DNA from: Sphingomonas sp. 67-36
GTDB taxonomy: Bacteria; Pseudomonadota; Alphaproteobacteria; Sphingomonadales; Sphingomonadaceae
Length of the DNA stretch: 64,000 nucleotides
Assembly (NCBI GenBank): GCA_001897375.1
Contig: MKSU01000002.1
Span: 93,040 to 157,039 of the forward strand
Direction: 5' to 3'
Positions 44,749-52,024 of this stretch are shown piece by piece. The notes beneath the pieces are model-generated. The model made no database searches, was not told the DNA's origin, and was given only the letters and a program-made list of their open reading frames with translations. The position numbers were made by a program, and so were the translations under genes. Each line of letters begins with the position of its first letter. Position 1 is the stretch's first letter.

Positions 44749-45498
44749 TCAGCCCTTCTTCTTCCTCATCCCGGCGAAATGCTCCTTCAGGAGCGGATGC
44801 TGATCGAGCGTATTGAGCGCGTCGACGATTTCCTTGCGCGCAGCCCCGCGCGTCGCGCCCGCCATCACCGTCAGGAAGCCGCGCACCACCTCCACCACCA
44901 TGTTCTCGTCGGGAATCTCGCCCTCGGTCCAGGCGTGGGCGGTGGCGTAGCGGTAGCGCACCAGCATCGAGGTGAGATCGTCGGGGTCGACCCACGGCTG
45001 GAGCTGCCGCTTCGCCGCCAGCCGGCGTATCCACGGCTCATGCGAATGGGCGGCGATGTCGTGGATCGCCTGGCGGATTTCCGGGTCCACCTCGGCGAGA
45101 TGATAGATGTTCATCAGCGCGCGGGTGTAGTTGCGGATTTCCAGGTTGCGGCGCGCGACGATGACGAGGCGCTCGAGCATCCAGTCGAGCGTCGCATCCT
45201 CTTTGGAATAATGGATCTTGCGCTCGTAAGCCTCCATATATTTGCTGATCGCGGAGGCGACGAGGTGCTCCTTGCTCTGGAACGCATTGTAGAGCGTGCG
45301 CTTGGCGACGTTCGCGCGCTTCGCCACGTCGTCCATGCTGAGATTGGTCAGGCCGACCTCGCCGATCATCCGGCGTGTCTCGTCCAGGATGCGGTGGCGG
45401 CGGGCGACGATCGAGGGGCTGGAATAGCCGGCGGACCGCGCATTGCCGGCAGCGGCTTCCTGTCCTTCGGGGCCTGCGGTGTCGTCCTGGTCCAGCAT
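44749..45498 (-). CDS. TetR-family regulator (TetR-1), candidate regulon repressor
   Basis: 249 aa. N-terminal helix-turn-helix: RILDETRRMIGEVGLTNLSMDDVAKRANVAKRTLYNAFQSKEHLV. The C-terminal domain has IRNYTRALMNIYHLAEVDP and RQLQPWVDPDDL. The protein at 51186 is a paralogue: both have the GYxSP prefix and RQLQPWVDP. An operator-like site D lies 42 bp upstream of its start, so self-control is plausible. This and TetR-3 are the best candidates to bind the repeated palindrome. Confidence 0.93.
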   Translation of the reverse strand: MLDQDDTAGPEGQEAAAGNARSAGYSSPSIVARRHRILDETRRMIGEVGLTNLSMDDVAKRANVAKRTLYNAFQSKEHLVASAISKYMEAYERKIHYSKEDATLDWMLERLVIVARRNLEIRNYTRALMNIYHLAEVDPEIRQAIHDIAAHSHEPWIRRLAAKRQLQPWVDPDDLTSMLVRYRYATAHAWTEGEIPDENMVVEVVRGFLTVMAGATRGAARKEIVDALNTLDQHPLLKEHFAGMRKKKG

Positions 45499-45540
45499 CG
45501 GCCCTAAGTGTCACGGTTCAGGGGCAAGGCCAACCGGAAT

Positions 45541-45556
45541 CTGCACCATCGTGATA
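45541..45556 (-). promoter_or_regulatory. operator-like site D before TetR-1
   Basis: CTGCACCATCGTGATA. The left half is intact, the right half is diverged (GTGATA); the core TGCACCATCGTG is identical to site C. It lies in the 60-bp gap between an ACAD stop and the TetR-1 start. Confidence 0.6.
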
Positions 45557-45558
45557 GA

Positions 45559-46683
45559 TCAGAATCCGGACAGCCGCGCGTAGCGGTCGCGGTGGAAGGC
45601 GGCATTGCCCCATGTCATGTCCGCCGCCTGCGCGCGCTTGAGGTAGAGGCCCGCGTCATGCTCGTCGGTCATGCCGATGCCGCCGTGCATCTGGACCATC
45701 TCCTGCGCGACCTTGCGCAATGTCCGGCCGGCGAGCGCCTTGGCGAGCGAGGCGAGGCGCGCCTCGTCGGCGTCGCCCGCATCGATCGCGGCGAGCGCGG
45801 CGCGCACCGCCGAGCGGGTCAGCTCCAGCTCGGCGAGCAGGTCGGCGGCGCGGTGCTGGAGCGCCTGGAACGCGCCGATCGGCTTGTCGAACTGCACGCG
45901 GGTGCGCAGATAGTCGATCGTCGCGTCGAACGCGGCCTGCGCGCTGCCGAGCATCTCGGCGGCGAGCACCGCGCGGCCGCGATCGAGCGCGCGGTCGAGC
46001 ACCGTTGCCGCGTCGCCCTCCGCCCCGATCAGCGCCCCAGCGCCGAGCCGGCAGCCGGCGAAGGTGACGATCGCCGCCCCACGGCTGTCGATCTGGCGCA
46101 GCGCGGCGCGGCTCACGCCCGGCGCGTCGGCTGGGCAGAGGAACAGCGACAGGCCGCCACGCGTGCGCGCGACGACGATGAAGGCGTCGGCGGCCGTCCC
46201 GTCGAACACCGGGCGCTTGACGCCGTCGAGCGCCCAATCCGAGCCCTCGCGCCGCGCGTCGAGCGCGACGCGGGCGGGATCGTGGCGCGGCCCTTCGTCC
46301 AGCGCGAGCGCGACCACCGCGTCGCCGGCGATGATGCGCGGCAGCCAAGCGGCCTTCTGCTCCGCGCTGCCGGCCATGACGAGGATAGAACCCGCGACCA
46401 CGGCCGAGCCGATCAGCGGCGAGCCGACCAATGTGCGGCCGAGTTGCTCCGCGATCAGGCCGGCGGCGGCGAAGCCCATGCCGAAGCCGCCCTCCGCCTC
46501 CGGGATGGTCACGCCGGTCCAGCCCATCTCCGCCATCTCGGCATAGAGCGCGGGATCATGGCCGGTCGCGGCGAGCGCGTCCTTGCGCAGCGCGCGCAGC
46601 GCGGTGGTCGGCGCGCGCTCCGCCGCCCAGCCGGCGGCGGCGTCGCGGATCATCGTCTGTTCTTCGGTGAGGGCCAGGGTCAT
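45559..46683 (-). CDS. acyl-CoA dehydrogenase, degenerate (beta-like) subunit
   Basis: 374 aa. ACAD fold with MTLALTEEQTMIRDAAAGW and PEAEGGFGMGFAAAGLIAEQLG, RVQFDKPIGAFQALQHRAADLL and MVQMHGGIGMTDEHDAG. The FAD-contact region is weak (LALDEGPRHDPARVAL in place of the usual TEPxxGSD) and no catalytic Glu segment is evident near the C-terminus. Together with the intact ACAD 12 bp upstream it looks like the small partner of an alpha2-beta2 enzyme, as in cholesterol side-chain FadE pairs. Confidence 0.88.
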   Translation of the reverse strand: MTLALTEEQTMIRDAAAGWAAERAPTTALRALRKDALAATGHDPALYAEMAEMGWTGVTIPEAEGGFGMGFAAAGLIAEQLGRTLVGSPLIGSAVVAGSILVMAGSAEQKAAWLPRIIAGDAVVALALDEGPRHDPARVALDARREGSDWALDGVKRPVFDGTAADAFIVVARTRGGLSLFLCPADAPGVSRAALRQIDSRGAAIVTFAGCRLGAGALIGAEGDAATVLDRALDRGRAVLAAEMLGSAQAAFDATIDYLRTRVQFDKPIGAFQALQHRAADLLAELELTRSAVRAALAAIDAGDADEARLASLAKALAGRTLRKVAQEMVQMHGGIGMTDEHDAGLYLKRAQAADMTWGNAAFHRDRYARLSGF

Positions 46684-46695
46684 GAGGATATCCGC

Positions 46696-47898
46696 TCAGT
46701 CCGAAGGCAGGCCAAGCTCGTGCCGGGCCGTGATGTTGTTCTGGATCTCGTGGCTGCCGCCGTAGATCGAATAGCATTTGGAATGGAGCCACTGGCTCGT
46801 CAGCTCCAGCTCCTCCGCGCTGTAGCCGTCGCCCGCCCAGCCGAGGCTGTTCAGGCCGATCAGCTCGACCGCCAGCTCGCCGCGCTGCTGACCCATCGCC
46901 GCGCCGATATTCTTGAGCGTGGAGACGGGCGTGGTCGGCTTCGCCCCCGCTTCGGTTTCGGCGCGCCGCCGCTCCAGCGTCAGGCGATAGGCGTGGTCTG
47001 TCATCAGATGCTCGGCCAGCCGCCCGCGCAGATCGCCGTCGACGAGCCGCGCGTCGGCGTCCGTCTCCTGATAACGGCGCGCGATCGGGACGAGATCGAG
47101 CACATGCGCCTTTGCCCCACGCAGCCGCGACAGGCCGGTGCGCTCGTGCTGGAGCAGCCGCTTGCCGATCGCCCAGCCGCCGTTGACCTCGCCGACCAGA
47201 TTCTCCTTCGGCACGCGCACGTCGGAGAAGAACACCTCGCAGAAATGCGAGATGCCGTTGATCAGCTCGATCGGGCGCACCTCGATTCCCGGCGTCTTCA
47301 TGTCGACCAGCAGGAAGCTGATCCCGCGGTGCTTGACCGAGGTGTCGGTGCGGGCGAGCAGGAAGCACCAGTCGGAATGATGGGCGTAAGACGTCCAGAT
47401 CTTCTGTCCGTTGAGCAGCCAGTGATCGCCCCGGTCCTCGCAGCGCAGCCGGAGCGAGGCGAGGTCGGAGCCGGCGCCCGGCTCGGAGAAGCCCTGGCAC
47501 CATTGCGTCTCGCTGCGCGCGATCGGCGGCAGGTGGCGGCGCTTCTGCTCCTCGTTGCCGAATTCGAGCAGGGTGGGGCCGAGCATCATCAGCCCCATGC
47601 TCATGATCGGCTGGAATGCGCCGATCCGCTCCATCTCCCCGGCGATGACGTCCGCCTGCTCCTCGCTCAGCCCCGCGCCGCCATATTCGACCGGCCAGGT
47701 CGGCACGCCCCAGCCCTTGCCGGCGACGGCGGCCTTCCAGCGGGCATGGTCCTCAGGTGGCCCGTGTAGATCGTCATGCCCGCTGAGCAGCGCGGGATGG
47801 CCCTTCAGGCTCGGCGGGAAATTGGCGGCCAGCCACGCGCGCACCTCACGGCGGAAATCGTCGACGGCTTCGGCGTCAGGGGCGGCGGAGGTGCTCAC
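46696..47898 (-). CDS. acyl-CoA dehydrogenase, catalytic (alpha-like) subunit
   Basis: 400 aa from a GTG codon preceded by GGGAG at about 6 bp; a longer frame (to 48075) runs through the operator region and is rejected. Intact motifs: QGFSEPGAGSDLASLRLRCED, NGQKIWTSYAHHSDWCFLL and the C-terminal IYGGSHEIQNNITAR, with the expected catalytic Glu. It oxidises an acyl-CoA to an enoyl-CoA, passing electrons to ETF. The pathway substrate is probably bulky, judging by relatives with bulky substrates, but this is inference. Confidence 0.91.
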   Translation of the reverse strand: MSTSAAPDAEAVDDFRREVRAWLAANFPPSLKGHPALLSGHDDLHGPPEDHARWKAAVAGKGWGVPTWPVEYGGAGLSEEQADVIAGEMERIGAFQPIMSMGLMMLGPTLLEFGNEEQKRRHLPPIARSETQWCQGFSEPGAGSDLASLRLRCEDRGDHWLLNGQKIWTSYAHHSDWCFLLARTDTSVKHRGISFLLVDMKTPGIEVRPIELINGISHFCEVFFSDVRVPKENLVGEVNGGWAIGKRLLQHERTGLSRLRGAKAHVLDLVPIARRYQETDADARLVDGDLRGRLAEHLMTDHAYRLTLERRRAETEAGAKPTTPVSTLKNIGAAMGQQRGELAVELIGLNSLGWAGDGYSAEELELTSQWLHSKCYSIYGGSHEIQNNITARHELGLPSD

Positions 47899-47963
47899 GG
47901 ATTCTCCCGAATGATCCTGGCTGGCGGTGATGCACGGCGCATTCCGCCAAGTCAATCTTAATT

Positions 47964-47979
47964 CTGCACGCAAGGATAG
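47964..47979 (-). promoter_or_regulatory. operator-like site E
   Basis: CTGCACGCAAGGATAG, a diverged copy, enclosed by GTCAAT (47951–47956) and ATTGAC (47981–47986), which form an outer inverted repeat. In the divergent region between the ACAD pair and the enoyl-CoA hydratase gene. Confidence 0.5.
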
Positions 47980-48008
47980 AATTGACGCGCCCGGCGGGTT
48001 GTGGAATT

Positions 48009-48024
48009 TTGCATCCTTGTGTAA
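48009..48024 (+). promoter_or_regulatory. operator-like site F
   Basis: TTGCATCCTTGTGTAA, flanked by AATT on the left. It lies 45 bp downstream of site E (start to start) and 49 bp before the enoyl-CoA hydratase start, so E and F may serve the two divergent units separately. Confidence 0.6.
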
Positions 48025-48073
48025 CGATGAGGCTGCCCCGCGCACAGGGCGAAACAGGTTGAGAGCATTTTTC

Positions 48074-48976
48074 ATGGAAAACAGCGTGGCGAATGCGGCC
48101 CTCGCGGCCGGCGAGGCGGGCGACGTCCCGAACTATATCACCTATGAGCGGCGCGAGGGCGTGGCGTGGATCAGGCTCAACCGGCCCGATTACGCCAACA
48201 GCCAGAACTATCGCCTGCTCGGCCAGCTTGACGACGCCTTCCGCCGCGCGGTGGAGGACGATGCGGTCAAGGTCATCGTGCTGGGCGGCCACGGCAAGCA
48301 TTTCTCCGCCGGGCACGATCTCGGCACCCCGGAATACGACCGGCTGATGCCGCGCGAGCGCAAGCTCCTGTGGTACGATCATCTCGGGCTGGAGGGAGCC
48401 GAGGCGCAATATGCGCTGGAGCAGGACGTCTATCTCGGTTTCTGCCGCCGCTGGCAGGAAATCCCCAAGCCGATGATCGCAATGGTGCAGGGCGCCTGCG
48501 TCGCGGGCGGGCTGATGCTGGCCTGGGTATGCGACATGATCGTCGCCTCCGACGACGCCTTCTTCCAGGACCCGGTGGTGCGGATGGGCTTCCCCGGCGT
48601 CGAATATTTCGCCCATGCCTTCGAACTGCCGCCGCGCATCGCGCGCGAGCTGCTGATGCTGGGCGAGCGGATGCCGGCCTCGCGCGCGCATCAGTTCGGC
48701 ATGGTCAACCGCATCTTCCCGCGCGCCGAGCTGGAGGCGGAGGTGGAGAAGATCGCGCTGGAGATGGCGCAGCGCCCGCGCTTCGGCCTCGCGCTGTGCA
48801 AGCAGGCGATCAATCATGTCGAGGAGGCGCGGGGCAAGCGCACGACGATGGACGCGGTGTTCCACATGCACCATCTGGCCCATGCGCATAACCAGATCGT
48901 CACCGGTTCGCTCGCCGGCGGGTTCGACGGCAAGAGCATGGCCAGCGCCAACAAGCAGCAGGCCGGCAAGGCCTGA
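48074..48976 (+). CDS. enoyl-CoA hydratase/isomerase family protein
   Basis: 300 aa. Crotonase core: GVAWIRLNRPDYANSQNYRLLGQL, GGHGKHFSAGHDLGTPE (first oxyanion loop), IAMVQGACVAGGLMLAWVCDMIVASDDAFFQDPVVRMGFPG (second). The region between GHDLGTPE and VQGACV is longer than in short-chain hydratases. Single gene, opposite in direction to the ACAD pair, with operator-like sites E and F between them. A second crotonase-type enzyme beside the one at 40346. Confidence 0.9.
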   Translation: MENSVANAALAAGEAGDVPNYITYERREGVAWIRLNRPDYANSQNYRLLGQLDDAFRRAVEDDAVKVIVLGGHGKHFSAGHDLGTPEYDRLMPRERKLLWYDHLGLEGAEAQYALEQDVYLGFCRRWQEIPKPMIAMVQGACVAGGLMLAWVCDMIVASDDAFFQDPVVRMGFPGVEYFAHAFELPPRIARELLMLGERMPASRAHQFGMVNRIFPRAELEAEVEKIALEMAQRPRFGLALCKQAINHVEEARGKRTTMDAVFHMHHLAHAHNQIVTGSLAGGFDGKSMASANKQQAGKA

Positions 48977-48986
48977 CGCGGTGGCG

Positions 48987-49643
48987 CTACTCGCCCGTCC
49001 CCACCGCGCAGTCCGGCGCTTCGAGCATGGCGGCGGCGGTGTGGGTGAGGTGGCGCAGCGTGCTCTCGCTCGGCCAGGTCGCGTGCGCGCGGCTGGTGTC
49101 GGACAGGCGGGTTTGCCGCAGCGCGAGGATCTGCGCGATATAGGCGCCGACGAATACCAGCCGCTGATTGGCCTGCGCGGCCGGCATCGGCGGCATCAGC
49201 CGGCGCAGATGGGCGAGGCAGCGCTGATAGCCGCCGTTCCATTGCTCCCCGACCGCCTCGTCGAACAGCGCCCGGCGCGTCATGCCGAGCACCGCGATGA
49301 AGCGCAGATAGCATTCCTCCTCGTCCGGCCCGAACACCGCCAGCGAGGGATAGACGATGGTGTCGATTACTTCTGTCAGCGTGAAGGGGCCGCCGGCTGC
49401 CTCGATCAGGTCGAGCCGGGTGTTGCGGCGCTGGTCGATGATCCGCGCGCCGTCGCTGACGATCGCCCGGATCAGCGCGTCCTTGCCGCCGAAATGATAG
49501 CTGACCGCGCCGTGGTTGAGCTGCCCCGCCGCGCGCGCGATCTCGCGCACCGTCACCCCGTCGGTCCCGCGCTCGGCGAACAGCCGCATCGCGGCACGCT
49601 TCAGCGCGGCGGTAGCGGACGATTCGATCGGGAGCTGCTGCAT
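48987..49643 (-). CDS. TetR-family regulator (TetR-2)
   Basis: 218 aa. HTH: RLFAERGTDGVTVREIARAAGQLNHGAVSYHFGGKDALIRAIV. The C-terminal part is of the TetR_C type with EECYLRFIAVLGM, unlike TetR-1 and TetR-3. It is divergent from the second MFS carrier, 48 bp away, so it most likely controls that carrier and itself. No TTGCAY-N4-RTGCAA site was found in this gap, which sets it apart from the rest of the island. Confidence 0.92.
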   Translation of the reverse strand: MQQLPIESSATAALKRAAMRLFAERGTDGVTVREIARAAGQLNHGAVSYHFGGKDALIRAIVSDGARIIDQRRNTRLDLIEAAGGPFTLTEVIDTIVYPSLAVFGPDEEECYLRFIAVLGMTRRALFDEAVGEQWNGGYQRCLAHLRRLMPPMPAAQANQRLVFVGAYIAQILALRQTRLSDTSRAHATWPSESTLRHLTHTAAAMLEAPDCAVGTGE

Positions 49644-49691
49644 CGCGCCGGATTTATCCGATCGATTTAACGAAAAGTCACGAGGATGAGG

Positions 49692-51062
49692 ATGACGACC
49701 GCAACCGCAAGCCCAACCCCGACCGGAGTCGCGACCGGCACGACGGCGCAGGATGCGCCGGGCGAGGCGGCAGGGCGTCCCTCGCTGGCGACGGCCTGGT
49801 GGATGGTGGGCGCGCTGTTCCTGATCTACGTCTTCGCGTGGCTCGACCGGCTCACCGTGTCGATGCTGGTGCCGCCGATCAAGCAGCAGATGGCGCTTAC
49901 CGATTTCCAGATGAGCCTGATCCTCGGGCCGGCCTTCGCGCTATCCTATGCGGTGTTCGCCATCCCGCTCGGCTGGGCGGCCGACCGCTTCCCGCGGCGT
50001 ATCGTGATCTTCTGCGGCGTCGGCATCTGGGCGATGGCGACGCTGGCCTGCGGGTTCGCCGCCACTTTCGGCGAGCTGATGGCGGCGCGCGTGATCGTCG
50101 GGATCGGCGAGGCGGCGCTGCTGCCGGCGGCCTATTCGATGATCGGCGACGCCTTCCCGCGCGACAAGGTGACGGTCGCCACCTCGGTGTTCCAGGCGGC
50201 GGGCAAGACCGGCTCGGCCGCCGCCTTCGGCCTCGGCGGCTTCGCGATCGCCTTCGCGAAGTCGCTCGACCATATCGACTGGCCGTTCCACGGCCCGGCG
50301 CATTACTGGCAGATCACCTTCGCGCTGATCGGCATCCCCGGCTTCCTGCTGATGTTCCTCGCGCTCAGCTTCCCGGAGCCGCCGCGCCGCGACGCGGGCA
50401 GGCAGGAAGCGGTCGCCAAGGGCACGCTCCGCGCCTTCCTGAAGCAGCATGCCGTGCTGCTCTCGGCGGCGACCTTCGCCTTCTCCTGCCTCGCGGTGGT
50501 CGGCTATTCGCTGACCTCGTGGGTGCCGGCCTATATGGACCGGCATTTCGGCTGGGAGCCGGCGCGCTACGGCGTGGCGCTGTCGGCGATGAACATCTTC
50601 GGCGCGCTGGCGCTGGTGGTATGCGGGCGGGTGGTCGACCGGCTGTTCGCGCGCGGGATGCGCGACGCGCATCTGCGTTTCTACACCTGGACGATCGTCG
50701 CGCTGTCGCCCGCGATCATCTATGCCTTCCTCGCCACCAACCCATATGTGTTCCTCGCTTGCTACGCGCTGATCCAGCTCATCACCGTTCCGTTCATCGT
50801 CTACGGCTCCGCGATCATCGCGCTGCTCGCCCCGGCGGGGTTGCGCGGGCAGTTGCTCGGCATGTTGATGTTCGTGTTCAACATCGTCGGCTTCGGCGCG
50901 GGCCCCGCGATCGTCGGGGCGATCACCACCTATGTCTTCCACAACGAGGCGATGGTCGGGCAGTCGCTGGCGATCGTCGTAATCGGCGGCGCGGGGCTGG
51001 CGCTCGTCGCGATGCGCGCGGTGCTACCGCGACTCGACGCGGCGATCGCGGCGCGGGATTGA
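49692..51062 (+). CDS. MFS transporter (spinster-like)
   Basis: 456 aa from the second ATG (49692), which has GAGG 6 bp upstream; 49686 is the alternative. Twelve helices. Motifs: IFAWLDRLTVSMLVPPIKQQMALTDFQMSLI-like opening (with V-F-A-W-L-D-R), GWAADRFPRRIVIF, GIGEAALLPAAYSMIGDAFPRDKV. Same subfamily as the carrier at 41786 and shares MRDAH and LEPPRRD-type loops. Probably imports or exports a compound sensed by TetR-2. Confidence 0.9.
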   Translation: MTTATASPTPTGVATGTTAQDAPGEAAGRPSLATAWWMVGALFLIYVFAWLDRLTVSMLVPPIKQQMALTDFQMSLILGPAFALSYAVFAIPLGWAADRFPRRIVIFCGVGIWAMATLACGFAATFGELMAARVIVGIGEAALLPAAYSMIGDAFPRDKVTVATSVFQAAGKTGSAAAFGLGGFAIAFAKSLDHIDWPFHGPAHYWQITFALIGIPGFLLMFLALSFPEPPRRDAGRQEAVAKGTLRAFLKQHAVLLSAATFAFSCLAVVGYSLTSWVPAYMDRHFGWEPARYGVALSAMNIFGALALVVCGRVVDRLFARGMRDAHLRFYTWTIVALSPAIIYAFLATNPYVFLACYALIQLITVPFIVYGSAIIALLAPAGLRGQLLGMLMFVFNIVGFGAGPAIVGAITTYVFHNEAMVGQSLAIVVIGGAGLALVAMRAVLPRLDAAIAARD

Positions 51063-51072
51063 AGTTTGTCAG

Positions 51073-51095
51073 GAAATGCGCCGCAGGCGCATTTC
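51073..51095. terminator. short hairpin after the MFS gene
   Basis: Perfect 10-bp stem GAAATGCGCC / GGCGCATTTC with a GCA loop, 10 bp past the MFS stop. AT-rich base, no T-run beyond; probably part of transcription stop between convergent genes. Confidence 0.5.
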
Positions 51096-51100
51096 GCGGC

Positions 51101-51171
51101 ACCGGCCGCTCCCCCACCCCGCCTCCCACAGTCTATCCTTGACGGAAGGCGGGGTGGGGGAGCGGGCCGGT
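51101..51171. repeat. long GC-rich stem-loop between convergent genes
   Basis: Two arms of about 25 bases (left from 51101 ACCGGCCGCTCCCCCACCCC…, right ending …GGGGGAGCGGGCCGGT at 51171) are nearly complementary, differing by about two bases, with a 17-base loop. It sits 39 bp after the MFS stop and 14 bp before the TetR-3 stop. Likely bidirectional terminator or dispersed intergenic repeat; similar C-rich palindromes are common between sphingomonad genes. Confidence 0.65.
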
Positions 51172-51185
51172 ACGGCACAGGAGGC

Positions 51186-51866
51186 CTAGATCGCGGCGAT
51201 ATAGGCATCCGCGCCCCCGGCGGCGATCCGCCGGATCGTCGTCTCGATCCGCGCGCGCGTCTCCTCGCGGGCGGAGCCGGCAAGCTCGGTAAGCACGGCC
51301 AGCGCCATGCGGTCGATCATCGCCGCGTCGGCGATGCGCCCCTGCAGCCAGGCGTTGGCGATCAGGATCGTCTGCCCCACCATCATTTCGGCGAGCGCGG
51401 CCGGATCGACCCACGGCTGCAACTGGCGCGCCGCCGTCAGCGCGTCGATCGTCGCCTGATGCGGGCGCGAGGAGACGTCGTGCATCGTCCGCCACAATTC
51501 CGGCGAGCGCCCGTAATAGATGGTGATGAGCGCGGCGACATAGTTGCGGATCGTCAGGTTGCGGTGGCCGATCGCGACGATGCGCTCGATCAGCCGGTCG
51601 ATGCTGCCGGGCGCGGCGCGATACGGGATGACGCGCTCATATTCCTCGAAATAATCGAGGATCGCGGCGGCGATGACATCCTCCTTGCCGCCGAAGGCGT
51701 AATAGAAGGTCTGCCGCGAGACGCCGGCGCGGGCGGCGAGCTCGGCAAGGCTCCATCCCTCGATGCCTTTCTCGGAAACCAGCGCCCGCGTTTCGGCGAG
51801 GATGCGCTTGCGGCGTTCCAGCATAGCGGGGCTGGCATAGCCTTCCGGTTCCTGCGGCTTGGTCAC
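51186..51866 (-). CDS. TetR-family regulator (TetR-3), candidate regulon repressor
   Basis: 226 aa. HTH: RILAETRALVSEKGIEGWSLAELAARAGVSRQTFYYAFGGKEDVIAAAI; C-terminal IRNYVAALITIYYGRSPE and RQLQPWVDPAALAEMMVG. It is a paralogue of TetR-1, with the same GYASP prefix, EEYERVIPY versus EAYERKIHY, and the RQLQPWVDP block. It is divergent from the tandem CoA-transferase operon, with operator-like sites G and G2 between them. A good candidate for a repressor of that operon. Confidence 0.93.
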   Translation of the reverse strand: MTKPQEPEGYASPAMLERRKRILAETRALVSEKGIEGWSLAELAARAGVSRQTFYYAFGGKEDVIAAAILDYFEEYERVIPYRAAPGSIDRLIERIVAIGHRNLTIRNYVAALITIYYGRSPELWRTMHDVSSRPHQATIDALTAARQLQPWVDPAALAEMMVGQTILIANAWLQGRIADAAMIDRMALAVLTELAGSAREETRARIETTIRRIAAGGADAYIAAI

Positions 51867-51905
51867 GGCGCGTCTTCCTCCCCTTGCCGCCGATCATGCA
51901 CCAAG

Positions 51906-51921
51906 ATTTCGCGAACGCAAA
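51906..51921 (-). promoter_or_regulatory. operator-like site G2 before TetR-3
   Basis: On the minus strand TTGCGTTCGCGAAATC preceded by AATT, a weak relative of site J (TTGCATTTGAGTGAAA, also preceded by AATT). 39 bp upstream of the TetR-3 start. Confidence 0.4.
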
Positions 51922-51957
51922 ATTTTTTACCGCTGTCTAAAATTAGTTGAATCTTTT

Positions 51958-51973
51958 TTCACGCAGGTGCAGA
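51958..51973 (+). promoter_or_regulatory. operator-like site G before the CoA-transferase operon
   Basis: TTTCACGCAGGTGCAG, inverted copy of CTGCACCTGCGTGAAA; with flanks it reads like site J on the opposite strand (TTTTTCAC… TGCA… ATT). 52 bp upstream of the CoA-transferase start. Confidence 0.6.
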
Positions 51974-52024
51974 TTTCGATTCGACGGGCCGATCAACTGC
52001 GGCGCCGCGCTTTGGGAGAGAGTT

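Noticed and set aside
49644-49691. TTTATCCGATCGATTTAA as a copy of the island operator
   Set aside because: No TGCA half-sites; symmetry is weak outside the central CGATCG. It may be TetR-2's own site, but I cannot support it.
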